A stretch of DNA of 64,000 bases, from positions 62,001 through 126,000 of the forward strand of contig CAYGLF010000001.1 in NCBI GenBank assembly GCA_964350945.1, given 5' to 3'. The notes under the pieces are model-generated. The model saw nothing but the letters and a program-made list of their open reading frames with translations. It was not told the DNA's origin and ran no database searches. Shown here in pieces: positions 1 through 8,136 of the stretch (within the stretch, counting starts at the first letter, position 1; each line of letters starts with the position of its first letter). This DNA comes from CAYGLF01 sp964350945. Its GTDB lineage: Bacteria > Chlamydiota > Chlamydiia > Chlamydiales > JAAZZY01. The translations under genes and the position numbers were made by a program.

Positions 1-286
1 ACCTTTGACCAGGATTTACTTGCAACACAATCAACAGGCGATCATCGTCTTGCTGAACTTCAATTTGTTCTAGATAGATTGGATCCCCTTCTAGGCGCAG
101 CGAAAGTTCTTTCCCTTGAGTTAAAAAAACGTTAAAAGAACCAGACAAAACCAATTCATTAAAAGGAGAAACTACATAATTCTCATAAGAAGATTCTTCA
201 ACTATAGGCAAATCATTAGCAAATAAACCAACTGTGCACAGAGGAGAAAAAAAAGTAAAAAATAAAAAACGATAGAAAAAAAGCAT
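1..286 (-). CDS. Secreted GIN-domain (DUF2807-like) protein, 3' end outside window
   Basis: Only the first 95 codons are present; the gene runs off the left edge. The ATG at 286 is preceded by AAAGGAC at a good distance. Residues 1-23 form a hydrophobic signal peptide ending near GLFAND. The following segment, with FNELVLSGSFNVFLTQG and LEGDPIYLEQIEV, has the look of the first beta-helical turns of the putative auto-transporter adhesin head (GIN, DUF2807) domain. That family is a right-handed beta-helix found in exported proteins, usually of unknown function. The assignment is pattern recognition on a fragment; exported location is more certain than family. Confidence 0.6.
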   Translation of the reverse strand, partial: MLFFYRFLFFTFFSPLCTVGLFANDLPIVEESSYENYVVSPFNELVLSGSFNVFLTQGKELSLRLEGDPIYLEQIEVQQDDDRLLIVLQVNPGQR

Positions 287-335
287 CAAAAAGTCCTTTT
301 TTTTGACTGATTATAGCTTGAAAGGCTATTTAAAG

Positions 336-926
336 CTATTTAGCATCTAAATTAACAAGGTGCTTTATCACATCCCATCTTAATTTCCAGCTTTCTTCAA
401 ATGGAAGATTTAAATCATAGCACCATTTTTTAAATTTCTCTAAGTGGAGCTTTTGTTTGTAATCTCCCGCTTGATTGGGTTTCAAAGTTAAAACCTCCAA
501 AGGACAATTTAGATCCAAAATATGCCTGATATCAAACCGTTTAGAAGTAACATCTATCAGGTTGTCTTTAAATTTCAGATAGCAGTGAGCTTCTAATATA
601 TAAGAAAGATTTAGCTGAGTCATGTGATCTGCAAAATGAGGCACTTTATGGGGCATTAATTTAAAATAACCCACTTCAAGATAAATCTCTGGGCAGCCAT
701 TTTCAAGAGCTAAGGCCGCTAAAAAAGCATGTTTGGAACTACAGGTTCCTTTTTTCTCCGTGCAAACTAATGAATAATTTTCAAGATCAGATATTCTTGC
801 ATAGGTATAATTTTCAACCATTTCAAGAGCTTCATAGAAACTAGCAACCCCCTCTTGAATCAAAAGAGCACCCAATGGCTTGTTATCGTTCAGCAAAAAA
901 TTTGGGCAATCAAATAATTTCTTCAT
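336..926 (-). CDS. Transglutaminase-like cysteine-fold protein, hypothetical
   Basis: 196 residues from the ATG at 926 (MKKLFDCPNF). A longer in-frame start at 1004 lies inside the tRNA-Tyr gene, so the shorter start is chosen. The centre reads GTCSSKHAFLAALA, then EAHCYLKF, then NLIDVT: a Cys followed by a helix, a His on a strand and an Asp on the next strand. This is the order of the catalytic triad in the transglutaminase-like fold (Cys near residue 88, His near 140, Asp near 152). No signal peptide is evident. Substrate unknown; it could be a peptidase, amidase or an inactive relative. No strong ribosome binding site is seen. Confidence 0.6.
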   Translation of the reverse strand: MKKLFDCPNFLLNDNKPLGALLIQEGVASFYEALEMVENYTYARISDLENYSLVCTEKKGTCSSKHAFLAALALENGCPEIYLEVGYFKLMPHKVPHFADHMTQLNLSYILEAHCYLKFKDNLIDVTSKRFDIRHILDLNCPLEVLTLKPNQAGDYKQKLHLEKFKKWCYDLNLPFEESWKLRWDVIKHLVNLDAK

Positions 927-948
927 TTTATAAAAGGGAATGGGGAAA

Positions 949-1031
949 TGGGGGTAGCTGGATTTGAACCAGCGTAGACCGAAGTCGATGGATTTACAGT
1001 CCATTGCAATTAGCCGCTATGCGATACCCCC
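949..1031 (-). tRNA. tRNA-Tyr (anticodon GTA)
   Basis: The reverse strand folds as a class II tRNA: the 7-bp acceptor stem GGGGGTA/TACCCCC closes, the anticodon arm carries GTA, the variable arm is long as in bacterial tRNA-Tyr, and the T arm contains GGTTCAAATCC. The discriminator base is A and CCA is not encoded. It sits 8 nt downstream of tRNA-Thr, probably in the same transcript. Confidence 0.95.
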
Positions 1032-1039
1032 AGAAGGGA

Positions 1040-1112
1040 TGCTGGCAGTAGGAATTGAACCCACAACCGTCCGATTACAAGTCGGGTGCTCTACCAATTG
1101 AGCTATGCCAGC
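1040..1112 (-). tRNA. tRNA-Thr (anticodon TGT)
   Basis: The reverse strand gives a canonical 73-nt cloverleaf: acceptor stem GCTGGCA/TGCCAGC, D arm with AGCTCAATTGGTAGAGC, anticodon loop CTTGTAA (TGT), T loop TTCAATT. Discriminator A, no encoded CCA. First gene of a tRNA-Thr/tRNA-Tyr pair. Confidence 0.95.
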
Positions 1113-1137
1113 AAAATTTCAAGTAATCTAACAAACA

Positions 1138-1166
1138 CTCATATTTGCTACAAGCTCAATTTTCAA
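1138..1166 (-). promoter_or_regulatory. Probable promoter of the tRNA-Thr/tRNA-Tyr pair
   Basis: On the reverse strand TTGAAA (1161-1166) and TATGAG (1138-1143) are separated by 17 nt and lie about 26 nt upstream of tRNA-Thr, a suitable position for a sigma-70-type promoter. Prediction by eye only. Confidence 0.4.
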
Positions 1167-1240
1167 AAAAGCAATTGTTCAATTGACTTGCAAGGCTTAA
1201 AGGAATAAACTCTATAGAAAAAAACACTGTTTAAATATAA

Positions 1241-1990
1241 ATGTTAACAATTCCAGTCGCACAGCCTCCCTGGAAAGCAACCGGTAGGCGTTTAGAGTCT
1301 ATGACAAGGAAAGCTCTTTATGACTACAGCCTTCTAGAAGGAGTAGACCATCTAGGGATTGCGTTAAGCGGGGGAAAAGACAGTCTAACACTCCTTTACC
1401 TGCTTTGCGCTATTAAGGGTCGAGGAATACAAGATTTTAAAATCACAGCATTTACCGTTACGGGTGAATTTTCTTGCGGAGCTTCTATCCAGGACTCTTA
1501 CTTAAATAAAATCTGCAAAGAATTAAATGTTGAGCTTGTTATGATTGAACAAAAACAATCCTTAGAAAAGTTAAGCTGCTACCCATGCTCTCGAGAGCGC
1601 CGGCGTTTAATTTTCCAAGAAATGAAACAGCGTGAGATCAAGACCATTGCTTTCGGTCATCATCGGGATGACTCAACGCTCACTCTTTTGATGAACTTAC
1701 TACACAAAGGAGAGTTTGCTTCAAACCTCCCAAAAATACACATGCAGCGCTATGGAGTCACTTTAATTCGCCCCCTCATTTTGATCAGCGAACAAGAAAT
1801 TATTACTTTTGCAAAGGACAATGGTTTTAACCGAATCATGTGCCGCTGCCCAGTAGGGCAAAATTCTATGAGAAAACAGACAGAGTCTCTATTACAATAT
1901 ATAGAAAAAACTTTTCCTCAAGCTAGATCTAATTTAGCCTTTTCAGGAAGGGTTTATGGCTCAGACAAAGCTAATAGACCTTTAACTTGA
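1241..1990 (+). CDS. ttcA: tRNA 2-thiocytidine biosynthesis protein TtcA-type PP-loop ATPase
   Basis: 249 residues. TtcA-family enzymes activate C32 of tRNA with ATP and replace its oxygen by sulfur, using an iron-sulfur cluster. The PP-loop SGGKDS is at about residues 44-49. CYPCSRERRR (a CxxC pair) and AFGHHRDD follow in TtcA order, and CRCPVGQNSMRKQ occupies the place of the family's later Cys motif. Shorter than E. coli TtcA (about 311 residues), mainly at the termini. No obvious ribosome binding site before the ATG. The next gene starts 8 nt downstream, so the two are probably cotranscribed. A closely related U54/U34 thiolase is the main alternative. Confidence 0.82.
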   Translation: MLTIPVAQPPWKATGRRLESMTRKALYDYSLLEGVDHLGIALSGGKDSLTLLYLLCAIKGRGIQDFKITAFTVTGEFSCGASIQDSYLNKICKELNVELVMIEQKQSLEKLSCYPCSRERRRLIFQEMKQREIKTIAFGHHRDDSTLTLLMNLLHKGEFASNLPKIHMQRYGVTLIRPLILISEQEIITFAKDNGFNRIMCRCPVGQNSMRKQTESLLQYIEKTFPQARSNLAFSGRVYGSDKANRPLT

Positions 1991-1997
1991 GAAAACT

Positions 1998-3425
1998 ATG
2001 TTATTATCCTTTATAATTTATGCGTGTGTGTTGCTTCTCATTGTTTACTTATCGTACAAAAAAAACACCACTGAAGCAGACTTCATTGTAGGAGGAAGAT
2101 CTCTCAATTTTTGGGTCACTGCTATTAGTGCCCACGCGAGTGATATGAGCTCATGGCTCTTCTTAGCATTTCCATTTATTGTATTTACCTCAGGACCTCA
2201 ACAAATGTGGATGGCTCTTGGGCTTTTAATTGGAATGTTTTTAAATTGGCACTTTGTAGCTCCTAAGCTAAGAACTTTGACTGAAAAATATAAAAGTCTA
2301 ACACTATCTTCATTCCTAGAGGCTCGCTTTCATGACCACAGTGGATTTATCCGAGTTTTAACAGCGCTGATATGCCTGCTCTTTTTTACTTTTTACATCT
2401 CTTCAGGGCTCCAGGGAATCGGGTTTGTTTTTGAGGAAGCTTTCAACATCTCTTACACCTGGGGAGTCTTTCTTGGACTTCTAATTGCCCTGCTCTACAC
2501 AATTACCGGAGGATTTGTAACTGTCGCGTGGACTGATTTTTTTCAGGGCATGTTTCTAATCTTGGTTATCCTCATCCTTCCAATAGTAGCTTTTATTCAT
2601 ATTGGAGGCAGCTTAGCGATTGTTCAAGGAGCACAAGCTAAAGGACTTTCCCTAAACCTATTTCCAAATCAAGGTTTCTCTGGCTGGATTGGAATTATTA
2701 CCTATATTTTGGCTATGGGGCCTGGTTACTTCGGTCAACCACACATCTTAACAAAATTTATGGGTATTAAAAACCCAAAGGACATCTATAAATCTAAATA
2801 CTTTGGAATGAGCTGGCAGCTGATTGCACTAGCAGGCGCTGCCTCAGTAGGAATTGTAGCCATTGGTTTTTTTAAACAAGGTGTTGAAAATCCACAACTA
2901 ATTTTTATTCTAATGACAAAGTCTCTTTTCCACACCTATATTGCAGGCTTTATACTCTGTGGAATTTTGGCAGCCAGTGTATCTACCGTCGAATCACAAA
3001 TGCTTGTTCAGGCATCTCTACTCTCAGAAGACTTTTATAAAAGGTGGATACGCCCTCAGGCAGACTCTAACGAGCTTGTATGGGTCTCAAGAGCTTTTGT
3101 TGCTCTAGTAGGCGGAGGAGCCTTTATCATTGCATTTTTCAAAATTTCAACGATTTACCAGTTAGTCTTATACTCATGGTCAGGGCTAGGAGCCTCTTTT
3201 GGTCCCATTATTCTTCTATCACTACATTCAAAGTCAGTAAATAGACACGGAGCTATAGCAGCAATTAGCGTGGGCGCTATTACAGCAGCATCTTGGAAAA
3301 CCATCAACAAGCTCTTTTCTTTTGAGATACCGGAACTGATTCCTGCCTTTATCTTAAGCCTAATTTCTGCCTGGCTCTTTTCTTATCTCTCGCGAAATAA
3401 GTTCTCCCCTCACTCAAAAAGATAA
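1998..3425 (+). CDS. putP: Sodium:solute symporter, proline permease (PutP) type
   Basis: 475 residues, almost wholly hydrophobic, with 12-13 predicted membrane spans as in the SSS family. Features typical of Na+/proline symporters include the early sequence ADFIVGGRSLNFW, the SDMSSWLF stretch in span 2 and GPGYFGQPHILTKFMGIK in the middle loop. It would import proline (or a related solute) with sodium across the inner membrane. It starts 8 nt after ttcA. Its 3' end overlaps the convergent trehalase gene by 16 nt. Family is firm; substrate is inferred. Confidence 0.85.
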   Translation: MLLSFIIYACVLLLIVYLSYKKNTTEADFIVGGRSLNFWVTAISAHASDMSSWLFLAFPFIVFTSGPQQMWMALGLLIGMFLNWHFVAPKLRTLTEKYKSLTLSSFLEARFHDHSGFIRVLTALICLLFFTFYISSGLQGIGFVFEEAFNISYTWGVFLGLLIALLYTITGGFVTVAWTDFFQGMFLILVILILPIVAFIHIGGSLAIVQGAQAKGLSLNLFPNQGFSGWIGIITYILAMGPGYFGQPHILTKFMGIKNPKDIYKSKYFGMSWQLIALAGAASVGIVAIGFFKQGVENPQLIFILMTKSLFHTYIAGFILCGILAASVSTVESQMLVQASLLSEDFYKRWIRPQADSNELVWVSRAFVALVGGGAFIIAFFKISTIYQLVLYSWSGLGASFGPIILLSLHSKSVNRHGAIAAISVGAITAASWKTINKLFSFEIPELIPAFILSLISAWLFSYLSRNKFSPHSKR

Positions 3426-5164
3426 GATGGGGGTGTTTGCTTGCAAAGGGCTAAATAATCTTTTGCAGGCAATAAGTCTATCCCCACCAGAAAAGAGGCA
3501 TTTGACCAACCAAATCCCCCTCTTGGATAGTAATCAAATTGTTCACCCACATTCCCATATTCAGCTTCGAGTTGATGTGAAGCTTGAACCACATCGTACT
3601 TCTCTGTGATCACTCCATTATAGTCTCTAGATTCACAAACCATCATGTAAAGCCATTTGTAAACTAAGCGATGAGCCAGCTCGGCTTGGTTATAATTCAA
3701 ACACCCCTGCCAAAAGATCATTTGATGAGGGGCCCAGCCAAATGGATAATCCCATTGCCTCTGTGGACGGTCTGAGCTAATTGGCCCTCTAGAGGTCTTT
3801 GTTGTGCTCACAATACCACCCTTCGTTTCAAAAAATAAAAGCGCTTTACTAAAAAGGCTATCCGCTTGATGTTGAGTCGCTAAACCCGCAAAAAGCGGAT
3901 AGAAAGTCGTTGCACTTTTAAAGTGAGTTGTCTTGTTTCGTTTAAAGTCATAGTCAAAAAAAAGCCCATCATTTTCACTCCACATAAGTGCAGTCATTTT
4001 TTCAGCCCTACTTTCAGCTCTTTTTAACCACGTCTCTGAGGTATGATATTGATGAGAATCATCTTCGAAACGACCTCCGAAATAATCTTGAATGAGAACG
4101 GCAATATCTTTTTCATACTTATAAAGAAGGCTGTTTAAATCTACTGTATTGAGGTTCGCCCCATTGCTAAGTAGTCTGTATGTTGTATCATGTCCAGACT
4201 CTCTCATCGAACAATCATGTGTAAAAAAAAGATCTAACCTAGGTTCTTTGATGGTGCCATCAATAAAGCGCTGTCTATAATCTTTGACTGAAAGATTTTT
4301 TTCCTGGGCAAAAGGCGCATATATAGAGTCAAAATGATGTGGCTCAACCTCAATAGGCTCTTTAGAGCTTTCTCCATAATATCGACTTAACCCATTTTCA
4401 GTCAGTCGATTTCCAGATGCCCAAACATTGAAATACTCAAAAATTGCCGTACTAAGAGCCTCTTTTAGCCAAGATTCATCAGTTTGGTAAGGTAGCAATT
4501 CATTAATAATAGATGTCAAAAGTGGTGGTTGAGAACGAGAAAGATAGTAGGATCGATTCGCGTTTAGAATTTTTCCATAGTGTTTGATCTGGTAAATTAA
4601 GTGTTTTAGCATTGAAAAAGCTACTTCACCACGTCCACTTTTTAAAAGACCTAAAATAATGAAATAGGAGTCCCAGCCATACATCTCATTAAAACGACCT
4701 CCAGGAACGACAAAAGGATTCTTCATCTTAGGATTTGCAGCTAAAGAAAGGGATAAAAGGCCAGGTTTTGCTTCTAGCGATTTCATCAATTTCGAATTGA
4801 TATCGTGGGAAAGACGTCGCACCTTGAGATTTTCAGCTTGCTGCTCACACTTTTTGAGTGTTTTAAAACCATTCAGATCATTTCCAGGCACATACAAGTA
4901 GGTTGATGGCGCCCTGCCTTTAGGGTCTTCTAACAGTTTTAAAACCCCCTCAGGGTCAAAATATCTAGTTAAATCATCCCAATAGTATTGTTCAATCTTG
5001 TCTTTGAGATTCTTAACGGGGTTTTGATTTAGCATGTTTAAATCGATAAACAGCGTTAGAGCCTTCTTGTCATTCGCTCTAGCAAGAATTTGTAATAGGT
5101 TAGCTAGAGCATAATGGCCCGCAATTTGCGAAGTTTTACCATCTAGCGCTTCTAAGCTAAACAA
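3410..5164 (-). CDS. Neutral trehalase, glycoside hydrolase family 37, fungal Nth1-like
   Basis: 584 residues from a TTG at 5164; start uncertain. Trehalases split trehalose into two glucoses. Signature 1 PGGRFNEMYGWDSY and signature 2 QWDYPFGWAPHQ are intact, as are RESGHDTTYR and EKYDVV, which hold the family's catalytic acid and base. Several stretches (ILNANRSYYL, DLNSLLYKYEKDIA, SRGPISSDRPQRQWDYPFG) recall fungal neutral trehalases more than E. coli TreA/TreF. The frame stays open upstream to a TAG at 5267-5269 and encodes DLDCDCKITKDDTGPK, resembling the calcium-binding loop of the fungal enzymes, but contains no ATG, GTG or TTG. Either a non-standard start is used or the 5' end is damaged. 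No signal peptide, so cytoplasmic. Confidence 0.9.
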   Translation of the reverse strand: MFSLEALDGKTSQIAGHYALANLLQILARANDKKALTLFIDLNMLNQNPVKNLKDKIEQYYWDDLTRYFDPEGVLKLLEDPKGRAPSTYLYVPGNDLNGFKTLKKCEQQAENLKVRRLSHDINSKLMKSLEAKPGLLSLSLAANPKMKNPFVVPGGRFNEMYGWDSYFIILGLLKSGRGEVAFSMLKHLIYQIKHYGKILNANRSYYLSRSQPPLLTSIINELLPYQTDESWLKEALSTAIFEYFNVWASGNRLTENGLSRYYGESSKEPIEVEPHHFDSIYAPFAQEKNLSVKDYRQRFIDGTIKEPRLDLFFTHDCSMRESGHDTTYRLLSNGANLNTVDLNSLLYKYEKDIAVLIQDYFGGRFEDDSHQYHTSETWLKRAESRAEKMTALMWSENDGLFFDYDFKRNKTTHFKSATTFYPLFAGLATQHQADSLFSKALLFFETKGGIVSTTKTSRGPISSDRPQRQWDYPFGWAPHQMIFWQGCLNYNQAELAHRLVYKWLYMMVCESRDYNGVITEKYDVVQASHQLEAEYGNVGEQFDYYPRGGFGWSNASFLVGIDLLPAKDYLALCKQTPPSYLFE

Positions 5165-5289
5165 TTTTGGACCCGTATCATCTTTAGTAATTTTACAATC
5201 ACAGTCCAGGTCTTCTTGTTTAAGAAGCCTCTTTAAATTTGAAAGGACATCTACTTCTATATCTAACTACCTTTTTCAAACATGCAGTT

Positions 5290-5709
5290 TTATTTTTTTC
5301 TACTTTTCTTAGGCTTTTGCTTTTGTGACTGGTTGAATGCTTTTAGATCTTTAACGCCAAGTTTACTCTTGTCAACCATCATTTTTTGACGACCTTTTAC
5401 GACACGAGGGGTGCACCAATATTGATCACATTCAGCAGCAATTTTCCCAGCATAATTCATCAACCCTCTTACATAATAAATATAAATAGCAAAAAAACGA
5501 CTCAACTTACCCAGTTGGGCAATTTTCATTTGATCTAATTTAAAATGTGCAGCCCGATTCACACGTTTCATTTTACATAAAGCAAAGACAATTCTATGAA
5601 AAATAGATAAACAAAAATCAAATATCAAAAGAGGCACAAGCATTGCAAGCGCAAACGGCAAAACAAAAATATGCCTAAAAAAACCTGCTCTATTTTTTTT
5701 AACAACCAT
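5290..5709 (-). CDS. Conserved hypothetical membrane protein
   Basis: 139 residues, ATG at 5709 preceded by TTAGGAT. One or two hydrophobic spans at residues 10-45 (FVLPFALAMLVPLLIFDF), then a conserved block ending in AGKIAAECDQYWCTPRVV and a Lys-rich tail. The block resembles a small bacterial family of unknown function whose members end in an EI-x-ART-EQYWCPI-like motif; here the earlier Cys pair of that family is missing. Function unknown. Confidence 0.6.
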   Translation of the reverse strand: MVVKKNRAGFFRHIFVLPFALAMLVPLLIFDFCLSIFHRIVFALCKMKRVNRAAHFKLDQMKIAQLGKLSRFFAIYIYYVRGLMNYAGKIAAECDQYWCTPRVVKGRQKMMVDKSKLGVKDLKAFNQSQKQKPKKSRKK

Positions 5710-5907
5710 AAATCAAATCCTAATTTTAAGTTAGGTTCGCTATATTACTTATTTATAAATTATAATGCCAGATTTCAATATTACTTTTATCTATAAATCC
5801 CACTAAAAATAAGCGATAAACTATTTCACGCGATTAAATTTAGACACTAATCTATTTATTTGGTTGATAGAAGAAGTATTATAGCAAAACGAATCTAGTA
5901 AAAAAAA

Positions 5908-5937
5908 TTGACATCAGGATCAAGGTTTTGCTATAGT
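5908..5937 (+). promoter_or_regulatory. Promoter of the 5977 gene
   Basis: TTGACA (5908-5913) and TATAGT (5932-5937) with an 18-nt spacer, 39 nt before the ATG at 5977. One of the best sigma-70-type matches in the window. Confidence 0.6.
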
Positions 5938-5976
5938 CGCTGTTAAATTTTAATTATTTAAACTTAGCGTAGGTAT

Positions 5977-6456
5977 ATGACAACACCAGTAGTTACAGAC
6001 AAACCAGTTCAAAGTACTTTTATCGGCTCTATCTCACGAGGTGCTTTTAAAATTGCAAGCGCTACCACGTTAGCTGTTGCAGGAACAGGATTGATGGTTA
6101 CCGGAATCTATGGAGCCTACCTAACCTCTATCAAAGTGAATGGTTTCTTTTTTGCCGAAGGTGAGGCTGCAAAAGGCTTTGGAGACGTTCCGGGATTTAA
6201 CAAAACTTGCTCGTGGTCCTGTGAAAAATTAAACATTCAGTTCAATCTCCCTGAGCTCGGTGAGGAAGGGGCTCTTCCTCCTTTTTGTGAATCTATTGGA
6301 TCAAAAGCTTTTAATCAACAAGGAAGCTATGGACCAGCAGCACTTGCAACTGCTATTGGAACGTCAAGCCTTTCCTACATAGCATCCTTGTATGCATTCT
6401 TAGGTGGAGCATCGCTTATCGGCCAGTCTGTAGAAGTTTTTTCATCTATTCTCTAG
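5977..6456 (+). CDS. Hypothetical two-span membrane protein
   Basis: 159 residues, not recognised. Two hydrophobic, glycine/alanine-rich segments, roughly residues 25-52 (ATTLAVAGTGLMVTGIYGAYL) and 122-150 (LATAIGTSSLSYIASLYAFLGGA), flank a central loop holding four Cys (TCSWSCEKLN and PPFCES). The loop would lie on one side of the membrane and could form disulfides if periplasmic. It has its own strong promoter. The bilobed hydrophobic arrangement loosely recalls chlamydial inclusion-membrane proteins, but the two segments are too far apart for a typical Inc. Function unknown. Confidence 0.6.
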   Translation: MTTPVVTDKPVQSTFIGSISRGAFKIASATTLAVAGTGLMVTGIYGAYLTSIKVNGFFFAEGEAAKGFGDVPGFNKTCSWSCEKLNIQFNLPELGEEGALPPFCESIGSKAFNQQGSYGPAALATAIGTSSLSYIASLYAFLGGASLIGQSVEVFSSIL

Positions 6457-6460
6457 TTAA

Positions 6461-6919
6461 TTAATGCTGCATTATTGATTTGTGTGATTTATAGAAATCT
6501 AATCGCTCGCCTTTTTTAGAATTTTCAAAAAGGCTCAATTTCAGATAGGCATCCTCCTGAGAATCTTCAACTAACTCCCTACCTCCATCTAAACGATAAA
6601 GACGATTAAGCTCGCTCTCTAGTTCTAAACAAAAAGATTGAAGTTCCTCAGAAGGTTCAAAATTTAATTCAGGATGCTTCTCTATGTAGTTCGCATAGCA
6701 AATTAAAGTTTTAGAAAGCCTTATAAAGTGCTTTTTAAGCTTTTTCTGCGCGCGTTGTAGTTGAACTGGGTCCTGTAACTTTTTCAAGTCTTTTACAAGT
6801 TGAGATATTTGATCCCTGGCCTGTAACTGATAATCTCTCGACGAGGTTGGATTACAGCTTGAGAAAATAAAAGCAATCAATAACCCTATAACAGGTGATA
6901 TCAACCTCATACTGAGCAT
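6461..6919 (-). CDS. Hypothetical lipoprotein
   Basis: 152 residues. MLSMRLISPVIGLLIAFIFSSCNPTSS is a lipoprotein signal peptide with lipobox FSSC (Cys at residue 22). The remainder is charged and helical (LVKDLKKLQDPVQLQRAQKKLKKHF), probably a short coiled coil on the periplasmic side. The ATG at 6919 is preceded by TTAGGT at 7 nt, which favours it over the ATG three codons later. Convergent with the 5977 gene, 4 nt apart. Family not recognised. Confidence 0.65.
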   Translation of the reverse strand: MLSMRLISPVIGLLIAFIFSSCNPTSSRDYQLQARDQISQLVKDLKKLQDPVQLQRAQKKLKKHFIRLSKTLICYANYIEKHPELNFEPSEELQSFCLELESELNRLYRLDGGRELVEDSQEDAYLKLSLFENSKKGERLDFYKSHKSIMQH

Positions 6920-6922
6920 TTT

Positions 6923-6953
6923 TTGACCTAATTAATAAAACTACTTGTATAAT
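6923..6953 (+). promoter_or_regulatory. Possible promoter of tRNA-Val/tRNA-Asp
   Basis: TTGACC (6923-6928) and TATAAT (6948-6953) lie 38 nt upstream of tRNA-Val. The 19-nt spacer is slightly long. The -10 is a perfect consensus. Confidence 0.45.
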
Positions 6954-6990
6954 ATTGCATAATCTTTTAAATTTTAAGCTTATTTTTTTT

Positions 6991-7062
6991 GGGCGTATAG
7001 CTCAGCGGTAGAGCACCTGTTTTACACACAGGCGGTCATAGGTTCAAATCCTTTTGCGCCCA
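6991..7062 (+). tRNA. tRNA-Val (anticodon TAC)
   Basis: 72-nt cloverleaf: acceptor stem GGGCGTA paired with TGCGCCC (one G-T pair), D arm GCTCAGCGGTAGAGC, anticodon stem CCTGT/ACAGG with loop carrying TAC, T loop TTCAAAT. Discriminator A. Followed 13 nt later by tRNA-Asp. Confidence 0.95.
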
Positions 7063-7075
7063 AACAGTTCCAATT

Positions 7076-7149
7076 GCGGGAGTAGTTCAATTGGTTAGAT
7101 CGCCGGCCTGTCACGCCGGAAGTTGCGAGTTCGAGTCTCGTCTCCCGCG
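7076..7149 (+). tRNA. tRNA-Asp (anticodon GTC)
   Basis: 74-nt cloverleaf with acceptor stem GCGGGAG/CTCCCGC, anticodon loop CTGTCAC (GTC), T loop TTCGAGT, discriminator G as expected for tRNA-Asp. A run of eight T immediately after the gene could terminate the tRNA transcript. Confidence 0.95.
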
Positions 7150-7216
7150 TTTTTTTTTCTAGTAAAAGATCTGGAAATATGTGTATTCTATTTTTTAATT
7201 ATAACCACGTAGTTTC

Positions 7217-8128
7217 ATGGCAACTGTAGAAAGAAAACGAAAATCAATCTGGCGTACCTTGCCCTGGATTGTTATTGGCGCATTTATAGCTGCAGCGTCT
7301 ATTAGATTTATTATTTTACCTAATAAAGTTATCGATGGTGGTGTCACAGGGATTGCAATGATCCTTGCTCACATTTTTGGTAAATCGTGGCTCCCCTACC
7401 TTGTACTAGCCTTAAATGTTCCCTGTATCCTAGTTGCATATAAAAACTTTGGGAAGTCTTTTCTAGTTAACATGATTGCAGGGATCATCCTATTTTCATT
7501 TTTTCTTTTCATTTTTGAAGAAATTCTTCACAACCTTCCCTCATTCCATGGAGACGCTCTGGAAGTTGTCGTCCTAGGTGGTATAGTCCTTGGAATTGGA
7601 ATTGGAATTATTATTCGTATGGGAGGTTGTTCTGATGGTTCTGAAATTTTAGCCATCTTAATCAACCGCAGTAAAGGATTTACAATCGGCCAAGTAGTTG
7701 TTTTCCTCAATTTCTTTGTCTTTTTAGCTGCAGGGTATTTTTACGGAGAATGGAACACCTCTGTTCGTTCTTTTATCACCTATATGGTGACCTATAAGAC
7801 TATGGACTTTGTCATTGTTGGGCTGGATGAAATTAAATCCGTCCTGATTATCTCTAGCAAGCCGAAAGAAGTGGCTGACACGATACTTCACGAGTTAGGC
7901 CTTGGTCTTACTATCATTTATGGACGCGGTGGATTTACTGGTGATGATAGAGAAATACTATTAGTTATTGTAGATAGGCTACAGCTTTGTGAATTAAAAG
8001 ATATTGTATTAAATATAGATACAGCCGCATTCATTGCTGTTGAAAATCTACATGAAGTTGTTTATGGAAAACAAAACTACTTCAACCCAACGAAAATCAA
8101 TAAGAAACAGCAGAAGCTAGTTGTTTAA
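7217..8128 (+). CDS. YitT family membrane protein with C-terminal DUF2179 domain
   Basis: 303 residues. About five or six membrane spans in residues 12-190, beginning with the family-typical IVIGAFIAAASIRFIILPNKVIDGGVTGIAMIL, followed by a soluble C-terminal domain (residues 205-285) containing YGRGGFTGDDREILLVIV as in DUF2179. The family is widespread in bacteria and its transported substrate, if any, is not established. Convergent with accC, 8 nt apart. No ribosome binding site is visible before the ATG. Confidence 0.85.
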   Translation: MATVERKRKSIWRTLPWIVIGAFIAAASIRFIILPNKVIDGGVTGIAMILAHIFGKSWLPYLVLALNVPCILVAYKNFGKSFLVNMIAGIILFSFFLFIFEEILHNLPSFHGDALEVVVLGGIVLGIGIGIIIRMGGCSDGSEILAILINRSKGFTIGQVVVFLNFFVFLAAGYFYGEWNTSVRSFITYMVTYKTMDFVIVGLDEIKSVLIISSKPKEVADTILHELGLGLTIIYGRGGFTGDDREILLVIVDRLQLCELKDIVLNIDTAAFIAVENLHEVVYGKQNYFNPTKINKKQQKLVV

Positions 8129-8136
8129 ATTTTCTT

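Noticed and set aside
927..1004. N-terminal extension of the transglutaminase-like gene to 1004
   Set aside because: It runs through the acceptor and variable arm of tRNA-Tyr and has no ribosome binding site.
5269..5283. ATG at 5281-5283 as the true trehalase start
   Set aside because: It is in another frame and reaches a stop after six codons; a single simple frameshift does not join it to the trehalase frame without meeting a stop.
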